Of a DNA stretch of 64,000 nt, positions 7,019 through 16,201 are shown one piece after another. This DNA is from Candidatus Melainabacteria bacterium. Lineage in GTDB: Bacteria; Cyanobacteriota; Vampirovibrionia; Obscuribacterales; Obscuribacteraceae. Location of the stretch: positions 62,001-126,000 of the forward strand of contig JAFKGK010000006.1 in assembly GCA_017307165.1 (NCBI GenBank). The letters are read 5' to 3'. The translations under genes and the position numbers were made by a program. Below the pieces are notes generated by a model, which saw nothing but the letters and a program-made list of their open reading frames with translations, was not told the DNA's origin and did not search any database. Within the stretch, counting starts at the first letter, position 1. Each line of letters opens with the position of its first letter.

Positions 7019-9781
7019 ATGCAAAAGCTCAAGCGATATGCCGCAAAGAGGGATTTTTCCAAAACAGCCGAGCCAGGGCCCGGCAATAAATCCAGTAAAG
7101 CTCAAAGGCCTCTTATTTTTGTCGTCCAAAAGCATGCGGCCTCGCATCTGCATTATGATTTTCGTCTAGAGTCCGATGGCGTCTTGGTGTCATGGGCGGT
7201 GCCTAAGGGGCCTTCAAATGATACAAGCCTTAAGCGCCTGGCTGTGCATGTCGAGGATCATCCACTGGACTATGCCGATTTTGAGGGGCATATCCCGGAG
7301 GGGCAATATGGTGGCGGTGATGTGATCGTTTGGGATAACGGGACGTTTACTCTGGATGATCTCCCTGATGGCAGCAGAGCCGAGGTCGATAAGGCTTTTA
7401 AAGCCGGCCTAAAAAAAGGCAAATTGGCTTTTACTCTCAAGGGTAAAAAATTAAAGGGCTCCTGGGCTCTGGTCAAGTTTGGCAAGAGCGATAAAAACTG
7501 GCTTTTGATCAAGCATAAGGACGAGTATGCTGATCTCAGTCAGGACCTAGACGCAGAAAATGATTTGCTTGCAGACGACAAGTCCGTTATCAGTAGAAGG
7601 CGATTGAAAGACCCGGAAACTAGTGAAAAAATCGCGAAAATCAAGGTCAAATCCAAGACTAAATCAAAGACTAAAACAAACACCAAAACAAAGACCATAA
7701 CAAAATCAAATTTGACAAAGAAAAAATCAGTTGAAAGCAAAGATTTTGCTCCCATGCTAGCCACGCTAGGAGATCAGCCTTTTGACTCACAGAGAAAGGG
7801 AAGTGAAAAGTGGACCTTCGAACCTAAGCTCGACGGTATTCGCGTCATAGCTTGCAAGTTTAACAAGGATGTAATCCTGCTTTCTCGTAATGGGATCGAT
7901 ATTACGGCAAAATTTCCCGAGATCGTCGAGGTGCTGGTTGGACAAAGGGACAATTTTGTAGTGGACGGCGAAATTGTCGCTATTGATGAGAACGGCAGGC
8001 CAAATTTTGAGGTCTTGCAGGCTGGATCTCTAGATCTGCGCTATGTCTTGTTTGATATCTTGCAGTCAGGTGCAATAGATGCCACCAACATGCCTCTCGT
8101 CGAAAGACGAAAGTTGCTAAGAAAAACTATCAAAGCAAGAGGACCTCTGGAGCTGATCAAGCCTTACAAATGTTCGGGGATCGAGGCTTTTGCAGAAGCA
8201 ATGAAAGAAGGTCTGGAGGGAGTCGTGGCCAAGACTCTTGATGGTAGATACAGGCCCGGGCAGCGCGCAAAGGATTGGATCAAATGGAAAGGGCATAAGA
8301 GCGATGAGTTTATCGTATGCGGTTATACTCGGGGCGCTGGTGCTCGCAGTGCTCATTTTGGCGCCTTGCTGGTAGCTCGCAAAAGTGGCAAGACTCTTCA
8401 ATTTGCCGGTAAAGTAGGCACCGGATTTAATGCCACCAATATGAAAACTCTCTTGGCCTCGTTTAAGCCTCTAATAAGAAAATCGGCTCCAATCGATTTG
8501 CCTGAGTCTGTCAAAGAGCCAGTCACCTGGCTTAAACCCCAGATAGTGGTCGAGGTCAAATATGCAGAGGCCACGAGCAAAGGGATGTTGCGGGCGCCAG
8601 TGTTTATGAGGGTCCGCGAGGATATCGACACTACCAGCGTCGGGTCTAAAGAGACTATTGCAAACAAGTCTGTCAAATCTTCTAAGTCAATTAAGACTAT
8701 AAAGCCTATAAAGCACGAGCATCAGGACCTCATTGACCAAATTGGTGCTATGAGCAAGCAAGGATCGATCAAGGTTCAAGGCCACGAGATCAAGTTAACT
8801 AACCTGGATAAGGTTTTTTGGCCCAAGACCAAGGATCACCCTGCGTATACAAAGCGTGATTATTTGATCTATCTCGTAAAGATCTGGCCCTTCATCCACC
8901 CACACTTAAAGGACCGTCCTTTCACCTTGATCCGTCGTCCCGATGGTATCGAGGGACAGAGCTTTTTTCAAAAGCATAAAGGCAAGGGAGCGCCTGACTT
9001 TATCGATACTGTCAAAATGTTTTCAGAGCATGGCGATGACGATGGCGATTTTATGCTGTGCAACAGTCTGGCCACTTTATTGTGGTTTGGTCAAATGGGT
9101 GCGCTCGAATTGCATGCCACTCATACCCGCATTGCTAATGACAAGACTGGTCCAAGGCTGAGTCTAAATTGCACTGGCAGTGTAGAAAAAATACAGAAAT
9201 GCGCGGCCAATTTTCCAGATTTTATGGTTATAGACCTTGATCCCTATTTGTATAGTGGTAAGGAAAAAGCAAAAGAAGAGCCCCAATTGCACGAAAAGGG
9301 CTTTAGAGCTGCGGCGACCTGTGCCCTATGGTTAAAGGATCTCCTGGATGAGATGGGCTTGATAGCCTACGTCAAGACAAGCGGCAAGACAGGTTTGCAT
9401 ATCTATATACCAATCGAACGAAGAGTCGCTTATGACCAGGTGCGCAAATGGGTGGAGACAATTGGTCGACACATGATGGACAGTCTGCCTGATCTCATCA
9501 CCATGGATTGGGCCATCAAAAAGCGCACAGGCAAGGTGTTTTTTGATCATAATATGAATGCGCGCGGCAAGACTTTGCCCGTGCCGTATAGCCTACGTGC
9601 CAGTATCGATGCTACAGTCTCACTGCCGATTGCCTGGGATGAGTTGAGAGATAAAAACCTGTATCCGACCCAATTTACGATGATGTCTATTTGGGAGAGG
9701 TTGGCAAAAAAAGGCGATCTATGGGCAGATATTCTGCAGCACCGTAATAAGATCGATCCTAAAAAAATGGGGGATGTCTGA
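7019..9781 (+). CDS. ligD: LigD: phosphoesterase - ATP ligase - polymerase for NHEJ
   Basis: Multifunctional DNA end-joining enzyme that works with Ku. At 920 residues, domains run in Pseudomonas order. The 3'-phosphoesterase (residues ~15-170) has LHYDFRLE and PEGQYGGGDVIVWD. The ATP-dependent ligase (~245-560) has the nucleotidyl Lys in EPKLDGIR at residue 270. The primase-like polymerase (~610-915) has metal-binding Asp739 and Asp741 in VIDLDPYL. A Lys/Thr-rich low-complexity linker (~210-240) joins the first two domains, and a Lys/Ser-rich linker precedes the polymerase. ATG 7019 follows AGAGG with 8-base spacing. The frame open to 6926 adds a hydrophobic N-terminus not seen in LigD. It ends 1 bp before the start of a small membrane protein gene. 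Confidence 0.95.
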   Translation: MQKLKRYAAKRDFSKTAEPGPGNKSSKAQRPLIFVVQKHAASHLHYDFRLESDGVLVSWAVPKGPSNDTSLKRLAVHVEDHPLDYADFEGHIPEGQYGGGDVIVWDNGTFTLDDLPDGSRAEVDKAFKAGLKKGKLAFTLKGKKLKGSWALVKFGKSDKNWLLIKHKDEYADLSQDLDAENDLLADDKSVISRRRLKDPETSEKIAKIKVKSKTKSKTKTNTKTKTITKSNLTKKKSVESKDFAPMLATLGDQPFDSQRKGSEKWTFEPKLDGIRVIACKFNKDVILLSRNGIDITAKFPEIVEVLVGQRDNFVVDGEIVAIDENGRPNFEVLQAGSLDLRYVLFDILQSGAIDATNMPLVERRKLLRKTIKARGPLELIKPYKCSGIEAFAEAMKEGLEGVVAKTLDGRYRPGQRAKDWIKWKGHKSDEFIVCGYTRGAGARSAHFGALLVARKSGKTLQFAGKVGTGFNATNMKTLLASFKPLIRKSAPIDLPESVKEPVTWLKPQIVVEVKYAEATSKGMLRAPVFMRVREDIDTTSVGSKETIANKSVKSSKSIKTIKPIKHEHQDLIDQIGAMSKQGSIKVQGHEIKLTNLDKVFWPKTKDHPAYTKRDYLIYLVKIWPFIHPHLKDRPFTLIRRPDGIEGQSFFQKHKGKGAPDFIDTVKMFSEHGDDDGDFMLCNSLATLLWFGQMGALELHATHTRIANDKTGPRLSLNCTGSVEKIQKCAANFPDFMVIDLDPYLYSGKEKAKEEPQLHEKGFRAAATCALWLKDLLDEMGLIAYVKTSGKTGLHIYIPIERRVAYDQVRKWVETIGRHMMDSLPDLITMDWAIKKRTGKVFFDHNMNARGKTLPVPYSLRASIDATVSLPIAWDELRDKNLYPTQFTMMSIWERLAKKGDLWADILQHRNKIDPKKMGDV

Positions 9782-9782
9782 C

Positions 9783-10022
9783 ATGGCAGAAAAAGATGAT
9801 CGACAAACAAAATATGTAAATGAGGCCAGGCGAGAGAGCGAACGCTTGGAAAAAGACTCGCGATGGCTCAATGTCTTTTCTATCGTCTTTGCTGTCATGA
9901 CTTTAGTCTTTATGTTTGCAAAGGATATCTCGACGCCAGGTCAGGGCATGCGGGATCAAGAGCCTCAGAGATTTCCCCAGCAAACCAAGGCAAGACAGTC
10001 CTGGGGTGCAAGACAAGAATAA
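9783..10022 (+). CDS. small single-span membrane protein
   Basis: A 79-residue product with a charged N-terminal helix (NEARRESERLEKDSRWLN), one hydrophobic segment (VFSIVFAVMTLVFMFA) and a polar Gln/Arg-rich tail. ATG 9783 lies 9 bases after GGGG at the end of ligD; ATG 9774 overlaps the ligD stop and would add three residues. Co-transcription with ligD is likely from the spacing, but nothing in the sequence indicates a repair role. No known family recognised. Confidence 0.6.
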   Translation: MAEKDDRQTKYVNEARRESERLEKDSRWLNVFSIVFAVMTLVFMFAKDISTPGQGMRDQEPQRFPQQTKARQSWGARQE

Positions 10023-10036
10023 AATAAATCCCGACC

Positions 10037-10261
10037 TTAGCCAGCATCACCATATGATTGATAAAAACTTGGGCCATTCGACCCTAGATTTGCTGTTCCG
10101 TCGTCGGCCATGCCTTCAGAAAAACTGAGATGGAGCATTGCTCCAAAAAGTACCATGCCTAAAAACATCATTATCATCGCATAGCCGTGGTCGGGGGATT
10201 GAGCATGCGAGTTGGCATCGTTTGCTGGACGATAATGCGATTGCAAGTTTAGTGCGTTCAT
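10037..10261 (-). CDS. small membrane protein of unknown function
   Basis: A 74-residue protein with polar ends around one hydrophobic segment (YAMIMMFLGMVLFGAMLHL). GAGAGG lies upstream of the ATG at 10261. It lies downstream of the 10341-10748 gene on the same strand with a 79-bp gap, so the two may be co-transcribed, and it converges on the small membrane protein behind ligD. No recognised family. Confidence 0.5.
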   Translation of the reverse strand: MNALNLQSHYRPANDANSHAQSPDHGYAMIMMFLGMVLFGAMLHLSFSEGMADDGTANLGSNGPSFYQSYGDAG

Positions 10262-10340
10262 TGTGGATACCTCTCAGACTCTCTGTATTTACCAATACAC
10301 AGTTGCTATTGACAAATGACAGTGCCGGGAGTTCCCGGTT

Positions 10341-10748
10341 TTATCTGGCCAATATGCCTTCTTCGGGGGATTGAGAGCGCACCTGGCAATCTTGTGCATT
10401 ATTGCTGTGCAGGTGATTCCAGAGATCGTGCACGGTCTGCATGCGCCTGGTGTGGTCGAGTGCTCCGTTGTAGTGAGCAACGATCATCAAGCTGGCGGCA
10501 TTGCACAGGACGCTCTCGGCTCCTGAGCACCTATTTTCGAACTCTAAACGAGCCGATGCTTTGACATCGGCTGTTTGATAGATATTGGTCGGTACAAAAC
10601 CTCGATCGGTCATCACCAGAGTCGCGAGGATGCCAGGCTCGTTGAGAAAGGGATGCTCTGAAGCATACGGGCCTTGGAACGGCACTTTGTCGATCATGAA
10701 TGGCAAATCTTTATCTACCATTGAGGCGGACATTTGCAAGTTTTCCAC
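10341..10748 (-). CDS. hypothetical protein, GTG start
   Basis: A 135-residue product without signal peptide or membrane helix and with no recognised motif. GTG 10748 is preceded by CAGAGGG at suitable distance. The middle (ESVLCNAASLMIVAHYNGALDHTRRMQ) is the most ordered-looking part. The ORF has no convincing competitor on either strand and sits between divergent and convergent neighbours. It is plausibly real, but rests only on the open frame and the ribosome site. Confidence 0.5.
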   Translation of the reverse strand: MENLQMSASMVDKDLPFMIDKVPFQGPYASEHPFLNEPGILATLVMTDRGFVPTNIYQTADVKASARLEFENRCSGAESVLCNAASLMIVAHYNGALDHTRRMQTVHDLWNHLHSNNAQDCQVRSQSPEEGILAR

Positions 10749-10966
10749 GATGAGACCCTCTGAGCGATGTGAAAATCTTTAGGACATTAGAGGCTATTAA
10801 GACTTTATCCTAGAAGGAAGGTTCCAGCACATAAAATTAAATTGGCCATAATGTTTTGCTTGCAGATGGCTTGGGAACTCGATTGTTTAATGTTTGTCTG
10901 GCGGGACGAAAGCCCTAAATCAGGTCGATGCATATCGGTTGGATATGCTTTTGACGAGGAGAAAAC

Positions 10967-12079
10967 ATGACTCAAAGACAAAAAGTCAGGTTTGCAGTGG
11001 TTGGTCTCGGACATATTGCGCAAATCGCAGTTTTGCCAGCCTTCAAGCATGCGCAGGATTTTTGTGAGCTGACGGCGCTCATCTCTGATGACAAGCAAAA
11101 AATAGATGAGATGACCAGAGAGTACAAAGAGTTTGGTATAAAACAATCTTTTTCATACGATCAATATGATGAGGCATTGCGCAGCGGTGTTTTTGACGCT
11201 GTGTACATTGCCTTGCCCAATGACATGCATCTCGATTTTGCACGTCGGGCTGCGGCTGCCGGCATACATATATTGTGCGAAAAGCCGATGGCTATGAGTG
11301 AGGATGAGTGCCGCCAGATGGTGGATGCTGCACGCAACAAAGTCAAATTGATGATTGCTTACCGTCTGCATTTTGAAAAGACCAATATGCATGCGGTCGA
11401 TTTGATCGAAGCTGGCCGTATCGGTACACCAAGATTGTTCAATACGACTTTTTCGATGCAGGTGCGCGAAGGAAATATCAGGACGCAATCAGAACATGGT
11501 GGGGGGCCCTTGATGGATATCGGCATCTACTGCATCAATGCGGCGAGATATCTATTTAAGTCCGAGCCTATCGAAGTCACCGCCCTCAGTGCTGCCAGCA
11601 CCGATCCTAGGTTTAGAGAAGTCGAGGAGTCTTTTGCGGCGGTTCTACGCTTCCCGGGTGAAAGACTGGCGACTTTTAATTGTAGCTTTGGCGCAGCAGA
11701 TGTCTCTACCTATCAAGTCGTTGGCACTCGCGGATCGATCACTCTCGATCCTGCTTATGATTATGCTCTTTCACTGGAGATGAAGGTAAAGAGCGATGAT
11801 AAGGTCGAACATGTAAAAACACCAAAGCGCGATCAGTTTGCACCTGAGCTCATACATTTTGCTCAATGCGTCATCAATGATGAGACACCCAATCCTGATG
11901 GTCGCGAAGGCCTGATGGATTTGCGTATCATCGATGCTTTGCGTCAATCTGCAAAGACAAAGCAGACCATTTGCCTGCCTGAGCCAGAGCTGGTCGATCG
12001 GCCTGATGCCTCGCTGGTTATCGAAAAACCTGGAGTGCCAAAGCCAAAGCTGGTCAATGTTGTTTCTGGTTCAAAATAA
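10967..12079 (+). CDS. Gfo/Idh/MocA-family NAD(P)-dependent oxidoreductase
   Basis: A cytoplasmic dehydrogenase of the glucose-fructose oxidoreductase family, which typically acts on sugars or cyclitols. The N-terminal Rossmann fold is seen as RFAVVGLGHIAQIAVLPAF, followed by AVYIALPNDMH and the family's CEKPMAM motif with the conserved Lys. The C-terminal alpha/beta domain contains GGGPLMDIGIYCINAARYLF. The 370-residue length is normal. GAGGAG lies 5 bases before the ATG. The gene stands alone with its own strong terminator. The substrate cannot be told from sequence. Confidence 0.9.
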   Translation: MTQRQKVRFAVVGLGHIAQIAVLPAFKHAQDFCELTALISDDKQKIDEMTREYKEFGIKQSFSYDQYDEALRSGVFDAVYIALPNDMHLDFARRAAAAGIHILCEKPMAMSEDECRQMVDAARNKVKLMIAYRLHFEKTNMHAVDLIEAGRIGTPRLFNTTFSMQVREGNIRTQSEHGGGPLMDIGIYCINAARYLFKSEPIEVTALSAASTDPRFREVEESFAAVLRFPGERLATFNCSFGAADVSTYQVVGTRGSITLDPAYDYALSLEMKVKSDDKVEHVKTPKRDQFAPELIHFAQCVINDETPNPDGREGLMDLRIIDALRQSAKTKQTICLPEPELVDRPDASLVIEKPGVPKPKLVNVVSGSK

Positions 12080-12081
12080 AT

Positions 12082-12119
12082 AAAAAGAGAGGCGTTGGTA
12101 AAACGCCTCTCTTTTTTTA
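12082..12119 (+). terminator. bidirectional rho-independent terminator
   Basis: The arms AAAAAGAGAGGCGTT (12082-12096) and AACGCCTCTCTTTTT (12102-12116) pair completely over 15 bp around a five-base loop, and the T run continues to 12118. Because the 5' arm begins with an A run, the same hairpin should also stop transcription of the convergent gene ending at 12140. Confidence 0.92.
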
Positions 12120-12139
12120 GATCATCAATTTGTTTTGGA

Positions 12140-12715
12140 TCAACTAGCCTTTAGAAAGACCCCTGCCGGCCGCACCTTGCGTAATGCCGCCAGGTCGTCT
12201 CTGTCATCTATTCTAAAATCACTGCCTTCCTCGAAGACCCATAACCCGCCTTCCCGGGGCCGGGCTTGCAGAGTCGAATACAGTTCTTCTCGGTAATCCA
12301 TTGTATCGATATTATTTGCCTTGGCGGCTAATGAGATGGCGCTGATTGGATCGTGGGCCATGCCATGCCAGAGGACACGATTGTTGTAATAGTCGACCAC
12401 TGCATAAGGCACGTCGTCAGATCTGTTGATTTGCAGCTTGCCATTTTCGGCCCCGCGTAAAAAAAACTTGACGCGTTCATCATTTTCGGGCAATGGCAAG
12501 TCGTCAGGCACCATCTGAGCCTCGGCAAAAACTTTTTGCAGTTTCTCATGATATGACTTTGAATCCCAAAGCTCACTCTTATTTACCATCAAGCGCTCAC
12601 CCAATTCCTCGGCGAGTTTAATGGCTACTTCCTGGTCGTCTGCGCTCAGTTCGTTCCATGGTGCCGTGAGCAGACGAGCATTTTCGGCAGTTCTCCAGTT
12701 GTAATTTGCTTGCAT
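12140..12715 (-). CDS. hypothetical cytoplasmic protein
   Basis: A 191-residue protein with no signal peptide or membrane helix. The N-terminal half is acidic and helical (ELSADDQEVAIKLAEELGERL). The middle contains DVPYAVVDYYNNRVLWHGMAHDP, which has a compact alpha/beta look but matches nothing I know. AGGAGA precedes the ATG and lies inside the last codons of a short upstream ORF (12719-12835), so the two may be coupled. It ends against the bidirectional terminator. Confidence 0.65.
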   Translation of the reverse strand: MQANYNWRTAENARLLTAPWNELSADDQEVAIKLAEELGERLMVNKSELWDSKSYHEKLQKVFAEAQMVPDDLPLPENDERVKFFLRGAENGKLQINRSDDVPYAVVDYYNNRVLWHGMAHDPISAISLAAKANNIDTMDYREELYSTLQARPREGGLWVFEEGSDFRIDDRDDLAALRKVRPAGVFLKAS

Positions 12716-12718
12716 GAT

Positions 12719-12835
12719 CTATTCTCCTGTAGCCATACGGCTATGACAAAGTCGGCGTGGGTCCGACTTTGTTCCGATACTGCAATTAGCGAGCGTAGTG
12801 CTTAAAAGTAGAGCACAACAGATTTTTTTGCTCAT
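12719..12835 (-). CDS. candidate 38-residue lipoprotein-like peptide
   Basis: A short ORF that begins MSKKICCALLLSTTLANC: two Lys, a hydrophobic stretch and a Cys at residue 18 in a lipobox-like context (LANC, with Asn at -1, which is unusual). Only ~20 residues follow. Its last codons provide the AGGAG that serves the next gene, and its TAG lies 3 bases before that gene's ATG. The arrangement supports a small coupled gene, but the ribosome site for this ORF itself is weak and a chance ORF is possible. Confidence 0.35.
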   Translation of the reverse strand: MSKKICCALLLSTTLANCSIGTKSDPRRLCHSRMATGE

Positions 12836-13066
12836 CCCAGTCCACTTGCTTATTGCAAATTGACGATCTTGGGCATGGGTCAGTTTATCTTTTGGGCAAG
12901 CATCCAGGCGCGCAACATAAGAAAAATCATGGTGCACCAACCTTTCAAGATTCTTTTGATTATTTCATCGGCCTTATGCAAAAATTGGTAGACGACTGGT
13001 CTAATTTTGCCTGAAGACGTGCTATAAAGAGCAGATATCCGTTTCCTGGACAGAGGAGATTTCACC

Positions 13067-14179
13067 ATGCCTGACTCATCCGCGACCGTCGACAGATCCA
13101 AGCAGATTACTTCGCTTGCCAGTTATTACCTGCTTGGGCGATCGGGCTTGCGTGTATCGCCACTGGCTTTTGGCACGGGCACCTTTGGTAATGCCTGGGG
13201 ACCGGAGTGGTCGAGCAAGGAGAGCAAACAAATCCTCACACGTTATATAGAGGCTGGCGGCAATTTTATCGATACTGCCGATACCTATCACGAAGGGGAG
13301 TCCGAAGAGATCACGGGTCAGCTGTTGCGTGACATCACAAAGCGCGATCAGGTGGTGATAGCGACCAAGTTTAGTTTTGGCATGCGTCCGGGTGACCCTA
13401 ATGGTGGTGGCAATGGCCGCAAACATATGATGGAGGCGGTGGAGGCCTCATTGCGTCGTCTCAATACTGATTACATCGATCTGTATTGGGTGCACAACTG
13501 GGATACGATCACGCCTGCCGAAGAAGTCATGTCGTCGCTCAATCAGCTCGTGCAGGCAGGCAAGGTGAGGTACATCGGTCTGTCCAATCCGCCTGCCTGG
13601 TACCTCGGACGTGCACAGACCATTGCTGAGTGGAGGGGATGGGAAAAATTGGCTGCCATTCAGATGGAGTATTCGCTTGCTGTGCGCAATATCGAGCATG
13701 AGTATGTTGATGCCGCGCAAGAAATGGGTATGGCCATTGTCCCCTGGAGCCCGCTAGCCAATGGACTCTTGACCGGCAAATACAAAATCGAAGACAACAA
13801 GGTCAAAGGTGACGGCCGCATGGCAACGACCTGGGTCACTGATTCGACTGTCGATCCGGCCAGCAAAAAGATGGTCGATCTGGTCGACACCGTGCGTGCC
13901 GTCGCGCAAGAGCTCGGGCGCACACCTGCCCAGGTCGCGCTCAATTGGGTGACTAACAGGCCGGGTGTGGTCTCATCGATCATCGGTGCGACCAAGTTGT
14001 CTCAGCTTGAGGACAATATACAGGCTCTGGAGTTTACACTCACTCAAGATCAACTGGACCGGCTGGACAAGGCCTCCAGCCCGAGCGTAAGCTATCCATA
14101 CTTTTTTCATCAGGGCGATCTCAAAGCCAACGTCAGCGCTCAATCGACGGTCATCAAAAGGCCAAAACATTATTTCTAA
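13067..14179 (+). CDS. aldo/keto reductase
   Basis: A cytoplasmic NADPH-dependent (alpha/beta)8-barrel oxidoreductase of the aldo/keto reductase superfamily. The catalytic tetrad is visible as Asp69 and Tyr74 (FIDTADTYHEG), Lys101 (IATKFSF) and His143 (YWVHNWD). Cofactor-binding features appear near the end (GRTPAQVALNW, SSIIGATKLSQL). The 370 residues include a ~20-residue N-terminal extension before LLGRSGLRVSPL. GAGGAGA precedes the ATG. It is followed 12 bp later by an exporter gene, so the two are likely co-transcribed. The substrate is unknown. Confidence 0.92.
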   Translation: MPDSSATVDRSKQITSLASYYLLGRSGLRVSPLAFGTGTFGNAWGPEWSSKESKQILTRYIEAGGNFIDTADTYHEGESEEITGQLLRDITKRDQVVIATKFSFGMRPGDPNGGGNGRKHMMEAVEASLRRLNTDYIDLYWVHNWDTITPAEEVMSSLNQLVQAGKVRYIGLSNPPAWYLGRAQTIAEWRGWEKLAAIQMEYSLAVRNIEHEYVDAAQEMGMAIVPWSPLANGLLTGKYKIEDNKVKGDGRMATTWVTDSTVDPASKKMVDLVDTVRAVAQELGRTPAQVALNWVTNRPGVVSSIIGATKLSQLEDNIQALEFTLTQDQLDRLDKASSPSVSYPYFFHQGDLKANVSAQSTVIKRPKHYF

Positions 14180-14191
14180 ATCCTGGGCTGC

Positions 14192-15394
14192 ATGCACAAA
14201 AATTCCATAGGCTTCACTATCCTCCTTGCCGGTCTCGGTGTCCTGCCACCGCTATCGATCGATATGGGATTACCAGCGCTCGCTCCCATCGCGCAATCTC
14301 TGCATACTAGCGATGCGCTGGCGGCCATGACTCTCAGTCTATTTTTGGTCGGCTTTGCGGTTGCTCCTCTATTTTGTGGACCGCTTTCCGATCGGTTCGG
14401 CCGTAGGCCGATCTTGATTGCAGGCTGCCTCACCTTTGCAATTTCTGCTGCAGGTTGCGCCTTTGCTCCAAGCATCCAACTCTTGCTTGCGTGCAGGCTC
14501 TTGCAGGGTTTGGGTTCGGGCGCCGCAACCGTGTTGAGCACCGCTCTGGTCAGAGATCTCTTTGAGGGCCATGAAGCCCGTGCTCGGCTCTCGCAGATAG
14601 GAGTGCTGCGGAGTTTTGCGCCGATGATCGCGCCGACTATCGGTGCGTGGATCCTGAGCTTTGCTCAGTGGCGATTTATCTATGGTCTGTTGGCTGTGGT
14701 CGGGGCCGTGCAGCTGTCCATTGTTTATTTTGGTTTTGTCGAGTCAGCCAAGCTCAACAAGTCTCCCTTGACTCTAAAAGCCCTGGCCAGTGACTATCTG
14801 CGCGTGGTCAAGCATCGTATCAGCTTTGGGTATGCAGTGATGAATGCCCTTTATTTTGGCGCGATCTTTACTTATGTGACTAATTCGCCATTACTGATGA
14901 TGAAGCATTTTGGTCTCTCCCGGCAGGCTTTTGGCATCATGTTTGCTGGCACTGCCTTTGGTATCATGGCCGGCTCCTGGGTCAATGGCCAGATGAGCAA
15001 ACGCAAAGTCTTACCAAAGGTCCCTCTATACATAGGCATGGGTCTGGCATCGGCTGCTGTGGCGACCAATCTCGCTTTGACTGCCTTGCATCTGGACAGT
15101 CCCATGACCCTCTTTCCATGTCTCTTTGCCTTTACTTTTAGCGCGGGCCTGCTCGCGCCAAATGTCACGCATGGTTGTGTCGAGCACATGCCCGATATCG
15201 CGGGCGTAGCATCAGCAGTCATGGCTTTTTCGCAGATGATGTCTGGAGCGCTGGCCGGGATGATCGTGTCTGCTGCTTATGACGAAAGCACATCCTGGGC
15301 CATGACCATCATCATGATGAGCTATGTCTTTGCCTCTGCCCTGGTCTTCTTTACTGTCGTGAGACCCGGCGAGCGAAAACTGGCTCGTGCCTAG
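14192..15394 (+). CDS. MFS exporter, Bcr/CflA type
   Basis: A 12-helix major facilitator antiporter, resembling the Bcr/CflA drug-efflux group. Helix 1 ends in PPLSIDMGLPALAPIA, the group's LSTDMYLPALP-like motif. The loop between helices 2 and 3 reads GPLSDRFGRRPIL, the classic MFS motif A. Helix 4 has RLLQGLGSGAATV and helix 5 carries a Pro-rich APMIAPTIGAWI segment. The 400-residue length is normal. It starts 12 bp after the aldo/keto reductase, so the pair may act on one compound, but that link is only positional. Confidence 0.88.
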   Translation: MHKNSIGFTILLAGLGVLPPLSIDMGLPALAPIAQSLHTSDALAAMTLSLFLVGFAVAPLFCGPLSDRFGRRPILIAGCLTFAISAAGCAFAPSIQLLLACRLLQGLGSGAATVLSTALVRDLFEGHEARARLSQIGVLRSFAPMIAPTIGAWILSFAQWRFIYGLLAVVGAVQLSIVYFGFVESAKLNKSPLTLKALASDYLRVVKHRISFGYAVMNALYFGAIFTYVTNSPLLMMKHFGLSRQAFGIMFAGTAFGIMAGSWVNGQMSKRKVLPKVPLYIGMGLASAAVATNLALTALHLDSPMTLFPCLFAFTFSAGLLAPNVTHGCVEHMPDIAGVASAVMAFSQMMSGALAGMIVSAAYDESTSWAMTIIMMSYVFASALVFFTVVRPGERKLARA

Positions 15395-15467
15395 CGTATA
15401 CCTGGACAAAACGGGCATATATCTCTGGGTACTCAAATTAAATAGACTCCAAAAAGAGGATCGCCTT

Positions 15468-16184
15468 TTGTCCAAGTCTCTCATTGCCATCTTGGCCTGT
15501 GCGGTTTTATCGACAGGTGCTCTCGCTCGAGCCAGTGGTGGGCAGGCCGGCGGTTTTGCCGCTGCACAAAAGCTCTACAATGCTGGAAAGTATAGTGAGG
15601 CTCTAGCTAGTTTTAACCAATACGCTGCTGTTTATCCGACCAATGCCCTGACCCATTACTATTTGGCCATGTGTCAGCAACAACTCGGTCATGCCACACA
15701 GGCTCGCCAGGAATATACTCTTGCCGCGCAGTATGGTGATGCCAATCTCCAGGCGCAGAGTCAGAGAGCTATGGCAGCGCTAGGGGCGAGGGCCGGTACG
15801 CCGAGTGCTTCGCAGATGGCGGCTTCGAGCAGGGCCAATAGCATTGCTGCGGCATCGGCTCGGGCTGCGTCGGCATCTGCTGCCAGCGGGGGCATGCCCG
15901 GCAATGGCTATCAAAACGGGCCTAAAGTCGCAAAAGTGCTCAAGTTTTATGCTGATTGGTGTGGCCCGTGCAAACAATTTGCACCTGTGTTTGAGGCTGC
16001 AAAATCAAAATATCCCTCAGTCAGATTTGAAGAGATCAATATCGATGATCCAGGATCGATTGGACTCAAGCAACAGTACAATATCAGGGGCGTACCTACA
16101 CTCGTCTATCTAGACACCAATGGACGCCTCATCAATAAGGCCGGCTCTGACTCCCTCGAATCGATGCTTTCGCAAAGCAAATAG
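15468..16184 (+). CDS. exported TPR-thioredoxin protein A
   Basis: A 238-residue exported protein: signal peptide (KSLIAILACAVLSTGALA), a TPR-like helical unit (FAAAQKLYNAGKYSEALASF), an Ala/Ser-rich linker (~115-155) and a C-terminal thioredoxin domain with WCGPC (Cys165, Cys168) and the cis-Pro motif GVPTLVYLD. It probably acts as a periplasmic or surface disulfide reductase or oxidase. TTG 15468 is chosen because AGAGGA lies 8 bases ahead and the signal peptide begins there. The frame open to 15387 would bury the signal. A paralogue follows after 17 bp. Confidence 0.85.
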   Translation: MSKSLIAILACAVLSTGALARASGGQAGGFAAAQKLYNAGKYSEALASFNQYAAVYPTNALTHYYLAMCQQQLGHATQARQEYTLAAQYGDANLQAQSQRAMAALGARAGTPSASQMAASSRANSIAAASARAASASAASGGMPGNGYQNGPKVAKVLKFYADWCGPCKQFAPVFEAAKSKYPSVRFEEINIDDPGSIGLKQQYNIRGVPTLVYLDTNGRLINKAGSDSLESMLSQSK

Positions 16185-16201
16185 GTGGTAGCAAAATCAA
16201 T

